From: Acidaminococcaceae bacterium
GTDB lineage: Bacteria > Bacillota > Negativicutes > Acidaminococcales > Acidaminococcaceae
Length of the DNA stretch: 39,814 nucleotides
Direction of reading: 5' to 3'
Assembly (NCBI GenBank): GCA_022653215.1
Contig: JALCSJ010000002.1
Coordinates: 1-39,814, forward strand
Positions within the stretch are counted from its first letter, which is position 1. The number at the start of each line of letters is the position of its first letter. The notes below the pieces were generated by a model. It saw only the letters and a list, made by a program, of their open reading frames with translations, was not told the DNA's origin and did no database searches. This document shows positions 8,700 through 18,017 of the stretch, in pieces. The position numbers were made by a program, and so were the translations under genes.

Positions 8700-9561
8700 T
8701 GGTGTCCTCCTTCTCTTCACTGTGTTGAGAAGTGAACCCTTTAAATTTCAACATAATAGAATCTTTCCAATTCAGCATTGGCTGCTTCATAACAGGTCTT
8801 AACAATGCTTTGACATCTTTATTCGTCAGATACCGCTGGAGTCCTCCGCCTCTTGCCAAAGAAATTGTACCGGTTTCTTCACTGACTACCAGTACTAAAG
8901 CATCAGTCTGTTCGGAAAGTCCGATTGCTGCTCTGTGCCTGGTACCAAGTTCCTGGCTAAGATTTCTGGCCTCAGTTAAAGGCAGCAGACAGCTTGCTGC
9001 CACGATTCTATTACCACGAACAATAACTGCGCCATCATGAAGGGGCGTATTGGGGATGAAAATATTTTCAAATAATTCTGCGCTGATTAATCCATCTATT
9101 TGAATACCGGTTTCTATATAATCTCCCAGTCCTGTTTCTCTTTCAAAAACAATTAAAGCACCAATCCTGTGTCTGCTGAGGCTGTCAGCTGTGGCAGCTA
9201 CTGCATCCAACATATTTTCTACCTGAAATTCATTTAAAAGGGTACTTTTCCGAAACAGTTTACCACGGCCGATTTGTTCCAGGGCACGGCGTAATTCCGG
9301 CTGAAACACTACGGGCAAGGCGAACATTACCACAGTCATAAATTTTTCCAGCAGCCAATTAATAACGTATAAATTCAGCCATTTGCTGACTAACATAACT
9401 GCCAACAAGACCAGTAAACCTTTAAATAAGGATGCCGCTCTGGTATCCTTCAGCATTTGGTACAATTTGTTCAGAAAAAAAGCAACCAGAAAAATATCTA
9501 ATATGTCTAAAAAAGTAATTGTATGTAAGACACCTTGTATCTGTCCTGCCACCAAAGCCAC
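8683..9561 (-). CDS. cdaA: Diadenylate cyclase CdaA (start uncertain: GTG 9561, TTG 9555 or GTG 9552)
   Basis: VFQPELRRALEQIGRG, PLHDGAVIVRGNRIVAASCLLPL, LGTRHRAAIGLSE: DAC-domain DGA and RHR motifs; N-terminal TM helices. Confidence 0.95.
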   Translation of the reverse strand: MALVAGQIQGVLHTITFLDILDIFLVAFFLNKLYQMLKDTRAASLFKGLLVLLAVMLVSKWLNLYVINWLLEKFMTVVMFALPVVFQPELRRALEQIGRGKLFRKSTLLNEFQVENMLDAVAATADSLSRHRIGALIVFERETGLGDYIETGIQIDGLISAELFENIFIPNTPLHDGAVIVRGNRIVAASCLLPLTEARNLSQELGTRHRAAIGLSEQTDALVLVVSEETGTISLARGGGLQRYLTNKDVKALLRPVMKQPMLNWKDSIMLKFKGFTSQHSEEKEDTNAAKK

Positions 9562-9683
9562 CTCCTCTGTGAATTTATCTCTAAATATGATTATACAAAA
9601 TATTGTAGCACTTTGTCACGCATATAACAAAATCTTTTGGCAATGGTCACAAAAAAATCATTTTCTCTTATCATGGCTTAGTA

Positions 9684-9711
9684 TTGACAACCTCACCTGA
9701 TGTGATAAAAT
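9684..9711 (+). promoter_or_regulatory. Promoter of the M20 amidohydrolase gene
   Basis: TTGACA (9684-9689), 16-bp spacer, TAAAAT (9706-9711). Confidence 0.5.
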
Positions 9712-9748
9712 TTACTTCATAATCCTAACTAATTTGGAGGGTAAACCC

Positions 9749-11002
9749 ATGGATATAAACAAACTGGTGGAAGCCAATTTTCAAGAGGCAGTAGTCTTGC
9801 GCCGTTATTTCCATACTCATCCTGAAATGAGCGGTAAAGAATTAAAAACTGTAGCATATATTGATGCTTATTTGCAAAAGCTGGGCATCAAAAGTATTGT
9901 TGTGGAAAATGGCGGTGTATTAGGGGTTTTAGACAGCGGCAAAAAAGGTAAAACTTTGCTGATTCGTTCTGATATCGATGCTTTACCCATTGAGGAAAAT
10001 CCCAACAATCTTAAGCAGAAGAAAATTTGCTGTTCTCCCATAAAAGGTCTGTCACATGGCTGCGGTCATGATTGTCATATGGCTATGTCACTTACTGCTG
10101 CTAAGATTTTAGCAGCAAACAAAGACGCCTGGCAGGGTTCTGTGGTATTTTGCTTTGAACGGGGAGAAGAAACCGGTGGCAACATACGTTATTTACTTCC
10201 CTATTTAGTAAATAAATCCCACCTCCATATTGATGGTTGTTATTCCACCCACGTACGGTGGGACATTCCTGCAGGCAAAGTTATGGTCATGCCCGGTGCA
10301 ACTATGGCCGGCGGGTTCGGTTTCACCATCAAACTTCTTGGTAAATTCGGTCATGGAGCTCGTCCCGACCTAGCCATTAATCCCATTGACTGTTTTGTGG
10401 CTATTTACGAGGACCTTAAAGCTTTTCGCCTACAGGTTGACCCCAGAGAATGGCTCACTTATTCTATCGGTCAGTTAGAAGGTGGCCACACCTATAATAT
10501 AATCGAAGGGAATTTAACCTTCGGCGGTTCCTGCCGCTTTTTCAATATGGAAAAAGCCGGCAGTCATTTCCAAAACTTTTTATTAAAATCTCTAGAAAAG
10601 AATGGGGCTCTTTATAATTGCCAATATGAAATTCCCTATATGCCTGACCCTCTCTATCCTACAACCTGTGACCCGGTTTGTGAGTCCCTCTGCGAAAAAG
10701 CTGTGACTAAATATTTAGGTGCTGATGCCAATTACAAAGTTGACCCTTGGATGGCTTCGGAAACTTTCTCCTGCTACATGCAGTTATTTCCTGGAGTTCA
10801 TACTTTTACAGGCATTGCCAATGAGGCTACCGGCTGCGGCGCACCTCACCACACTCCGGAATTTGATGTAGACGAATCAGGTCTGAAAGCCGGCATAACC
10901 ATGGCCCTAGGCTACGCACTGGAATTTTTAAACACCGACTTCAATACAAACTTCCGTCCTACCACTGAACCGGTAGAAAAATTAGCCGCCAGAAATGTGT
11001 AA
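9749..11002 (+). CDS. M20-family (M20D-type) amidohydrolase/peptidase
   Basis: RYFHTHPEMSGKE, LLIRSDIDALPIEE, SHGCGHDCHMAMS, THV; ATG at 9749 after TTGGAGGG. Confidence 0.88.
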   Translation: MDINKLVEANFQEAVVLRRYFHTHPEMSGKELKTVAYIDAYLQKLGIKSIVVENGGVLGVLDSGKKGKTLLIRSDIDALPIEENPNNLKQKKICCSPIKGLSHGCGHDCHMAMSLTAAKILAANKDAWQGSVVFCFERGEETGGNIRYLLPYLVNKSHLHIDGCYSTHVRWDIPAGKVMVMPGATMAGGFGFTIKLLGKFGHGARPDLAINPIDCFVAIYEDLKAFRLQVDPREWLTYSIGQLEGGHTYNIIEGNLTFGGSCRFFNMEKAGSHFQNFLLKSLEKNGALYNCQYEIPYMPDPLYPTTCDPVCESLCEKAVTKYLGADANYKVDPWMASETFSCYMQLFPGVHTFTGIANEATGCGAPHHTPEFDVDESGLKAGITMALGYALEFLNTDFNTNFRPTTEPVEKLAARNV

Positions 11003-11058
11003 GCTTAGATACGAATATAACCATAGTTGAAGATCTAGTCTACGGCGGACACGAAAAG

Positions 11059-11097
11059 AGCTATAACATAATGAGTCTTTATCATTGTGTTATAGCT
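11059..11097. terminator. Hairpin between convergent amidohydrolase and argH; similar to the hairpin at 35729-35771
   Basis: AGCTATAACATAATGA (11059-11074) / TCATTGTGTTATAGCT (11082-11097), 16-bp stem with one wobble pair; T-rich flank on both sides. Confidence 0.7.
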
Positions 11098-11104
11098 TCT
11101 TTTG

Positions 11105-12517
11105 TTATAGCTTCTTAAGTTTTTTCTTTAGTACCTTTTTCTGGTCAGAAACAATTTTCTTGTCCAGAACCAATTGCTTGGCAGTTTGGCTGTAAGCAGG
11201 TCCTCCGTAGGAAGTCCTGGCAGCTACACAGTTTTCCGGTTTCAAGGCCTCCAGTAAATCTGCCTCGAACAAAGGTGAAAACTTCTTGTATTCAGCCAAA
11301 GAAATTTCCGGCAGGAACTTGCCCTGCTCTATAGCGTACGCCACACACTTGCCAACCACAGAATGAGCCTCTCGGAAAGGAAAACCCTTCTTAACAAGAT
11401 AATCAGCCAAATCTGTGGCATTGGAAAAGTCCTTGTGTACGGCTGCGGCCATTTTCTCCTTATTGACTCGCATGGTCAAAAGCATATCTCTGTATACTGT
11501 TAAGGAGAATTTAACCGTATCAACCGCATCAAAGAACCCTTCTTTATCTTCTTGCAGGTCTTTGTTATAAGCCAGCGGCAACCCCTTTAAGGTCGTCATG
11601 AGTGCCATCAAATGTCCGTAGACTCTACCTGTTTTTCCTCGAACCAGTTCGGAAATATCCGGATTTTTCTTCTGCGGCATCATGGATGAACCGGTAGCAA
11701 AACCATCGTCCAGCTCAATAAAGCCAAATTCCGTAGAAGACCACAGACACAATTCCTCACTGAGCCTGGACATATGCATCATCAGAAGTGACCCTGCAGA
11801 CAAAAAGTCCAGCACATAGTCACGGTCACTGACAGCATCCATGCTGTTGCCATAAACCTGACTAAAGTTAAGTTCTTTGGCAACTTGAAATCTATCGATA
11901 GGTAAAGTAGTCCCGGCAATGGCACCTGCCCCCAAAGGCATAATGTCAGCACCTTCCCAGACACCTTCCAGCCGCTTAAAATCTCTGGTCAGCATATTGA
12001 AATAAGCCAGCAGATGATGAGCAAAAGTAATGGGCTGAGCTCTTTGCAGATGAGTATAACCGGGCATCAAGGTTTTTTGATGCTTTTTGGCTAAAGTTAA
12101 AAGAGCCTCTTCAAAAGCAATCAAGAGTTCCATAACCTCTGTCACAGTTTTCTTCATATACATATGCATATCAAGAGCAACTTGATCATTACGGCTGCGA
12201 GCGGTATGAAGTCTTTCCCCCGGTTTGCCGATAGCTTCCGTGAGTCTGGCTTCCACATTCATGTGAATATCTTCCAAACCCACATCAAACTTAAATTTAC
12301 CGGCTTTAATATCAGCTAATATTTTTTCCAGGCCTTTGACGATTGCGTCACCGTCCTGCTGAGAAATAATACCGGTTTTAGCCAGCATATGGGCATGAGC
12401 AATACTGCCCCTGATATCTTCATGATACAAGCGCTTATCATATTCAATTGATGCATTAAAAGCATCCACCAAGGCATTGGTATCCTTGCTGAATCTGCCA
12501 CCCCAGAGTTTTGCCAT
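11105..12517 (-). CDS. argH: Argininosuccinate lyase
   Basis: [51 protein letters not shown] signature. Confidence 0.97.
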   Translation of the reverse strand: MAKLWGGRFSKDTNALVDAFNASIEYDKRLYHEDIRGSIAHAHMLAKTGIISQQDGDAIVKGLEKILADIKAGKFKFDVGLEDIHMNVEARLTEAIGKPGERLHTARSRNDQVALDMHMYMKKTVTEVMELLIAFEEALLTLAKKHQKTLMPGYTHLQRAQPITFAHHLLAYFNMLTRDFKRLEGVWEGADIMPLGAGAIAGTTLPIDRFQVAKELNFSQVYGNSMDAVSDRDYVLDFLSAGSLLMMHMSRLSEELCLWSSTEFGFIELDDGFATGSSMMPQKKNPDISELVRGKTGRVYGHLMALMTTLKGLPLAYNKDLQEDKEGFFDAVDTVKFSLTVYRDMLLTMRVNKEKMAAAVHKDFSNATDLADYLVKKGFPFREAHSVVGKCVAYAIEQGKFLPEISLAEYKKFSPLFEADLLEALKPENCVAARTSYGGPAYSQTAKQLVLDKKIVSDQKKVLKKKLKKL

Positions 12518-13740
12518 TATTTCAATTTTCCTTGTTTCATTAAAGCACGAACAGCCAGAGGCAGTCCGAACAAAGTAATAAAGCCCTTAGCATCTGTTTG
12601 ATCATAAACATCATCAGCACCGAATGTTACATATTCTTGGCTATATAAGGAATATGGGCTCTTAGAACCGGCAGTAATCATATTACCCTTGTATAACTTC
12701 ACACGAACAGTACCGGTTACGGTTTTTTGGGTTTCGTCAACAAAAGCCTGCAAAGCTTCTCTCAAAGGAGAGAACCACATGCCATCATAAACCAGTTCAG
12801 CATATCTTACAGAAATAAGTTCCTTGTAATTATAAGTAGCTCTGTCTAAGCAGATATTTTCCAATTCATTATGAGCATAATAAATAATAGCTCCGCCGGG
12901 ATTTTCATAAACGCCCCGGTCTTTCATGCCTACCAAACGGTTTTCAACCATATCGGCAATACCGATACCATTGCGTTTGCCAATAGCATTCAATTCTTTA
13001 ACAATGCCTGCAGGAGAATATTCCTTGCCGTTAACAGCTACAGGAACACCTTCCTTAAATTCGATTTCTACATATTCATCTTTATCAGGAGCATTTTCCG
13101 GAATATTGGTAACGGTGAAAATCTCAGATTTTGGTTCATTCCAAGGATCTTCCAAATCGCTGCCTTCATGGGATAAATGCCAAAGATTACGGTCCATACT
13201 GTAATCCTTTTTCTTGGTTACAGGCACAGGAATACCATGAGCTGCTGCGTAATCAATTTCTTCGTCACGGGATTTCAAATTCCATTCACGCCAGGGAGCG
13301 ATGATTTGGATTTCCGGAGCCAAAGCTTTGATGCCCAGTTCAAAACGAACTTGGTCATTTCCTTTACCGGTTGCGCCATGGCAAATAGCATCTGCCCCTT
13401 CTTTTTTAGCAATCTCTACAAGATGCTTAGCAATAACAGGACGGGCAAAAGAAGTACCCAGTAAATATTTCTTTTCATAAACAGCACCTGCTTTAACAGT
13501 AGGCCAAACATAGTCTTTAATAAATTCTTCGGTCAAATCCATAATGTAGCATTTGCTGGCACCGGATTTAATGGCCTTATCGTGAACAGGATCCAGTTCA
13601 TCACCTTGGCCTACGTCAGCGCAGGCAGCAATAACTTCGCAATTATTATAATTTTCTTTTAACCAGGGGATAATAATAGAAGTATCTAATCCTCCTGAAT
13701 ATGCCAGTACAACTTTCTTAATGTCTTCTTTCTTTTTCAT
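12517..13740 (-). CDS. argG: Argininosuccinate synthase
   Basis: [34 protein letters not shown]; shares one nucleotide with the argH start (TAATG). Confidence 0.97.
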   Translation of the reverse strand: MKKKEDIKKVVLAYSGGLDTSIIIPWLKENYNNCEVIAACADVGQGDELDPVHDKAIKSGASKCYIMDLTEEFIKDYVWPTVKAGAVYEKKYLLGTSFARPVIAKHLVEIAKKEGADAICHGATGKGNDQVRFELGIKALAPEIQIIAPWREWNLKSRDEEIDYAAAHGIPVPVTKKKDYSMDRNLWHLSHEGSDLEDPWNEPKSEIFTVTNIPENAPDKDEYVEIEFKEGVPVAVNGKEYSPAGIVKELNAIGKRNGIGIADMVENRLVGMKDRGVYENPGGAIIYYAHNELENICLDRATYNYKELISVRYAELVYDGMWFSPLREALQAFVDETQKTVTGTVRVKLYKGNMITAGSKSPYSLYSQEYVTFGADDVYDQTDAKGFITLFGLPLAVRALMKQGKLK

Positions 13741-13807
13741 TTAAAAGCCTCCCGTGTTATTCTGTGTATTTAGCAAATGAAGAAATCTTCATTTCACTTA
13801 TTAATTA

Positions 13808-14749
13808 TTATAGTACTTCGTCGCTCATGAGCAAAGCCATAATGGCTTTTTGCACATGAAGTCTGTTTTCTGCCTCATCAAAAACGGCAGAATGTTTTCC
13901 TTCAATTACTTCCTCGGTAATTTCTTCACCACGGTGAGCCGGCAGGCAATGAAGCACCATTGCATCAGGTCTTGCCGTAGCTAAAAGTTCTGCATTAATC
14001 TGATAATCATGAAGAGCTTTCATACGCACTTCACGCTCTGCTTCCTCCCCCATGGAAGCCCAAACATCGGTATAGAGAACATCAGCTCCCTTAGCTGCAT
14101 CAAACATATCCTCTTCTACAGTAATAGTAGCACCGGTAGCCTTAGCATCTTCTTGTGCCTGTTGAAGAATCTGGGGATTAGGCTGATAGCCTTTAGGACT
14201 GGCACAAACCATGTTCATGCCAACCTTGGCGCAGGCAAACATCAAAGAATGAGCCATATTATTCCCATCACCTACGTAAACAAGTTTCCTGCCTTTCAGG
14301 ACTTCTTTATATTCCAGGACCGTGAATATATCTGTTAAGGCCTGGCAGGGATGGAGCAAATCCGTTAACCCGTTAATAACAGGAACAGAAGCATACTTGG
14401 CTAATTCTTTAACTGCTTCATGGGAGAAAGTCCTGATCATAATTCCGTCTACAAATCTGGACAAAACTCTGGCCGTGTCTTTAACCGGTTCCCCTCTGCC
14501 AATCTGAGAAGTAGCTTCACTCATATAAATAGGATGTCCCCCTAATTGATGAAACCCTGTTTCAAAAGATACTCTCGTACGGGTAGAAGCCTTGGAAAAA
14601 ATCATAGCTAAGGTTTTACCCTTTAAATATTCATGGGGTTCTCCCGCCTTTTGTTTACGCTTTATTTTTTTAGATACATCTAATATAGTCGCAACTTCAC
14701 CCACGGACAAATCATGGATAGAAATTAAGTCTTTATTTTTTAATCCCAT
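13808..14749 (-). CDS. argF: Ornithine carbamoyltransferase
   Basis: FSKASTRTRVSFETGFHQLGG (STRTR), HPCQALTDIFT, MHCLPAHRGEE-type motif (VLHCLPAHRG). Confidence 0.97.
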   Translation of the reverse strand: MGLKNKDLISIHDLSVGEVATILDVSKKIKRKQKAGEPHEYLKGKTLAMIFSKASTRTRVSFETGFHQLGGHPIYMSEATSQIGRGEPVKDTARVLSRFVDGIMIRTFSHEAVKELAKYASVPVINGLTDLLHPCQALTDIFTVLEYKEVLKGRKLVYVGDGNNMAHSLMFACAKVGMNMVCASPKGYQPNPQILQQAQEDAKATGATITVEEDMFDAAKGADVLYTDVWASMGEEAEREVRMKALHDYQINAELLATARPDAMVLHCLPAHRGEEITEEVIEGKHSAVFDEAENRLHVQKAIMALLMSDEVL

Positions 14750-14767
14750 TTTTTAACCTCATCCCTT

Positions 14768-15958
14768 TTAGAATTCCTGGAAGATTTCTCCCAAGGCAGC
14801 AATTAAACCATCGATTTCCGCTTTGCTGATAATAAGAGGAGGAACGAAACGCAGGACATTTCCTACTGTGCAATTGATAATGAAACCTTTGGCCAGACAT
14901 TTATCCACTACAGGAGCACCGGGTTTAGCCAGTTCCATGCCAAGAATCAGGCCTGAACCTCTCACATCGGTAATTTTATCAGGATACTTAGCCTGAAGTT
15001 CCTGCATCTTTGTTTTGAAGTACGTGCCTTGCTTAACAACAGCATCTAATATGTGATTGTCTTGTAAAGCACATAAGGTTGCATAAGATGCAGCGCAGGC
15101 TAAAACATTGCCACCGAAGGTGGTGCCATGGTCACCGGGTTTAAATACATGAGCCAGTTTATCATCTACAGCAAAAGCACCCATGGGAATTCCGCCGCCA
15201 ATGGCTTTAGCCATAGTCATAATATCGGGTTTTACTCCGGATAACATCCAGGCAAACCATTTGCCGCTGCGGCAAACACCGGTCTGAACTTCATCCATAA
15301 TCAGAAGAGCATCATGTTTTTCGCATAACTCTTTGGCCTTAGCCAGATACCCGTCAGGAGGTACATGTACGCCCCCTTCACCTTGAATGGGTTCTAACAA
15401 TAGGCCGCAGACTTCGTCATCCATAGCTTTTTCCAAAGCGTCCATATCACCATAAGGGACATAGGAAAAACCTACAGGTAGAGGTCCTAACCCTTCATGA
15501 TAATGTTCTTGGCCGGTAGCAGTTAAAGTTTCCATTGTCCTGCCATGGAAAGATTCCAAGGCCGTAACGAATTTAAACTTCTTAGGATTTTTACCTGTGC
15601 CGTATTTCAATGCTAATTTAATAGCACCTTCGTTTGCTTCTGCACCACTATTGCAAAGGAACACTTTGTCAAAAGTACTTACTTCACTGATTTTAGCTAC
15701 GCATTTAGCCTGAATCTCTGTGTAATATAAATTGGAACAATGAATCAGTTTTCCTGCTTGTTCGCAAATAGCTTTTACCACAGCAGGATAAGCATAACCC
15801 AAAGCATTAACAGCAATCCCTGCAAAGAAATCAGTATATTCCTTGCCATCTGCATCGTATAATTTAGTCCCTACGCCATGATCCAAGGCAATTTTATTTC
15901 TAATAAATACCGGCAAATAATATTTCTCAGTCATGTCCATTATCTCAGTAGTATTCAT
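14768..15958 (-). CDS. argD: Acetylornithine aminotransferase
   Basis: Class III aminotransferase: [56 protein letters not shown]; within the arg operon. Confidence 0.95.
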   Translation of the reverse strand: MNTTEIMDMTEKYYLPVFIRNKIALDHGVGTKLYDADGKEYTDFFAGIAVNALGYAYPAVVKAICEQAGKLIHCSNLYYTEIQAKCVAKISEVSTFDKVFLCNSGAEANEGAIKLALKYGTGKNPKKFKFVTALESFHGRTMETLTATGQEHYHEGLGPLPVGFSYVPYGDMDALEKAMDDEVCGLLLEPIQGEGGVHVPPDGYLAKAKELCEKHDALLIMDEVQTGVCRSGKWFAWMLSGVKPDIMTMAKAIGGGIPMGAFAVDDKLAHVFKPGDHGTTFGGNVLACAASYATLCALQDNHILDAVVKQGTYFKTKMQELQAKYPDKITDVRGSGLILGMELAKPGAPVVDKCLAKGFIINCTVGNVLRFVPPLIISKAEIDGLIAALGEIFQEF

Positions 15959-15981
15959 TTCCTGTCCCCCTCATAATCTTT

Positions 15982-16869
15982 TTATTCTTTAACAACTTCC
16001 GTGCCTACACCTTTGTCGGAGAAAATTTCCTCCAGGATAGTATGCTCTTTACGGCCATCGATAATATGTGTTTTCTCTGCGCCGCCGGATAAAGCAACAA
16101 TGCAGGCTTTTACTTTAGGAATCATGCCTCCGTCTATACTTCCTCGGACAATCAGTTCCTGAGCTTTTTCAAAAGTAAGTGTAGAAATGAAAGAATTTTC
16201 ATCTCTGTAATCTTCGTAAATACCTTTTACATCGGTCAAAACCAAAAGTTTTTCAGCTTTCAGCGCTCCGGCTACTTCACCGGCTACGCTATCGGCATTT
16301 ATATTGTAGGTTTCACCTTCAGAACCTACACCGATAGGAGCAATAACAGGAATATAGCCATTTTTCAGTAAAAGATTGATTAAATCTGTGTTAACGTGTT
16401 CTACATTGCCAACATAACCAATATCAACCAGGTTTACTTCCCCATTTTCATATACATCAGCCAAATGTTTTTTTGCTTCAATCAGATTGGCATCTTTACC
16501 ATTTAAACCGATAGCTTTGCCGCCCAGAACGTTCAATCTGGCAACCAGGTCAGTATTGACTTTTCCTACCAGGGCCATTTCTGCAATGCTTACAGTCTCG
16601 GCATCAGTAACTCTCAGGCCACTGATAAATTCGGATTTTTTACCGGCTTTTTTCAGCATCTCGGTAATTTCCGGGCCACCACCATGGACGACTACAGGGT
16701 GCATTCCGGCACATTGTAGAAAGACAATATCTTGTAAAACTTTAGTTTTAATTTCATCATTGAGCATGGCATTACCACCATACTTTACAACCACTGTTTT
16801 TCCTTTGAAATCTCTAAGATAAGGCAAAGCCTCCACCAAGATATTCATTTGATTCTCTTTAACGTCCAT
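15982..16869 (-). CDS. argB: Acetylglutamate kinase
   Basis: GKTVVVKYGGNAM, VVVHGGGPEITEML, YNINADSVAGEVAGAL, LTDVKGIY. Confidence 0.97.
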   Translation of the reverse strand: MDVKENQMNILVEALPYLRDFKGKTVVVKYGGNAMLNDEIKTKVLQDIVFLQCAGMHPVVVHGGGPEITEMLKKAGKKSEFISGLRVTDAETVSIAEMALVGKVNTDLVARLNVLGGKAIGLNGKDANLIEAKKHLADVYENGEVNLVDIGYVGNVEHVNTDLINLLLKNGYIPVIAPIGVGSEGETYNINADSVAGEVAGALKAEKLLVLTDVKGIYEDYRDENSFISTLTFEKAQELIVRGSIDGGMIPKVKACIVALSGGAEKTHIIDGRKEHTILEEIFSDKGVGTEVVKE

Positions 16870-16895
16870 TACGTTTCCTCCTTTTATATTGCAAC

Positions 16896-16925
16896 ATTAT
16901 ACATCTGTATTGCATAATAATGCAA
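16896..16925 (-). promoter_or_regulatory. Promoter of the arg operon overlapping a candidate ArgR-type palindrome
   Basis: Minus strand: TTGCAT (16920-16925), 18-bp spacer, TATAAT (16896-16901). Inverted repeat TTGCAT-N4-ATGCAA at 16910-16925 overlaps the -35. Confidence 0.6.
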
Positions 16926-17175
16926 GCCTTTTTTTATTTTTTTTTTATAAATCTATACTTCATTGTATAAGAAGTATTTTACTACGGATACTTCTATTTA
17001 GCAAAAGTTTTTTAGGAAAAAAAGTTAGGGTTTTTAAGTCAAAATCTTCTGCCTTTTAGGGTTTCTTTGCCTTTTAAATGATATTCTCCGGTTTTTTCAA
17101 GAAATCAGCTCTTAACTGTGGCTTTTTCCCTTAATAGATAGTAAAATGAACTAGTAGTATGGTTAGGAGGAATCT

Positions 17176-17982
17176 ATGAAGAAACTTATTGCAATATTAT
17201 TCGTTTTATCCGCATTTTTATGCTATAAAGCTACCAGACCTGTCAAGCATTCTGCTCCTTCCACGTCAAACAATTCTCAAGCCACTGAAAAAGCACCTAC
17301 TCATGGTATAGACACCGGTAATATAATACCAACTGTTAACCAGTGGCCTCAACCTGTTAGCAGATTTTATCATGCTTACTATTTAAAAAATTTTTGCCAA
17401 GAAAAAATAGGTCTTAAAGACTGGGTTTCTTTGGAAAAAACCCCTAAAAATCTTCAGCATGCTTTGGTTTCCATTGAAGATAAACGTTTTTATGAGCACC
17501 ATGGTATTGATGCGGACGGTATTTTACGTGCTACTCTGGTCAATATTCAGGAGGGAGGTATTGTCCAGGGGGGTAGCACTCTTACCCAGCAGTTAGTAAA
17601 AAACAATCTGCTGTCTGATGAGCAAACTATAGGCAGAAAAGTTCAGGAAGCCAGTTTTGCCTTTTTAGTAGAAAGCCGCTATAGCAAAGAAGAAATTTTG
17701 GAAATGTATTTTAATACTACCTATTTCGGAGGCGGTGCTACGGGCATTAAGCAAGCAGCTAAAACTTTCTTTGGACTGGAACCTTTTCAGCTGTCTCTCA
17801 GCGAATGTGCTGTCATAGCAGGTCTTCCCAATGCTCCCAGTGCTTTAAATCCTCTGGAAAATCCGGAAGGCTGTCTAAAGAGACGTAATCTGGTACTGAA
17901 GGCTATGGGCGACGTAGGCTATCTGCGTAAAGACGAGGTTACCGCTGCCCAGGCTGAGCCTTTAGGAGTAAAGGAAAAGTAA
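17176..17982 (+). CDS. Monofunctional GT51 peptidoglycan transglycosylase
   Basis: SIEDKRFYEHHGIDADGILRA, QGGSTLTQQLVKNNLL, KEEILEMYFNTTYFGGGATGIKQAAKTFFG; N-terminal signal-anchor; no transpeptidase domain. Confidence 0.92.
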   Translation: MKKLIAILFVLSAFLCYKATRPVKHSAPSTSNNSQATEKAPTHGIDTGNIIPTVNQWPQPVSRFYHAYYLKNFCQEKIGLKDWVSLEKTPKNLQHALVSIEDKRFYEHHGIDADGILRATLVNIQEGGIVQGGSTLTQQLVKNNLLSDEQTIGRKVQEASFAFLVESRYSKEEILEMYFNTTYFGGGATGIKQAAKTFFGLEPFQLSLSECAVIAGLPNAPSALNPLENPEGCLKRRNLVLKAMGDVGYLRKDEVTAAQAEPLGVKEK

Positions 17983-18015
17983 AAAAAAAGACGTTCATCA
18001 GAACGTCTTTTTTTT
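17982..18015. terminator. Bidirectional intrinsic terminator between GT51 gene and pgi
   Basis: AAAAAAAAGACGTTC-atca-GAACGTCTTTTTTTT, T tract on either strand. Confidence 0.92.
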
Positions 18016-18017
18016 GC

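Noticed and set aside
16930-17170. AT-rich 240-bp gap between argB and the GT51 gene as a possible sRNA
   Set aside because: No clear promoter-terminator pair or stable stem was seen; only short, imperfect GCCTTTTAGGG/GCCTTTTAAAT repetition.
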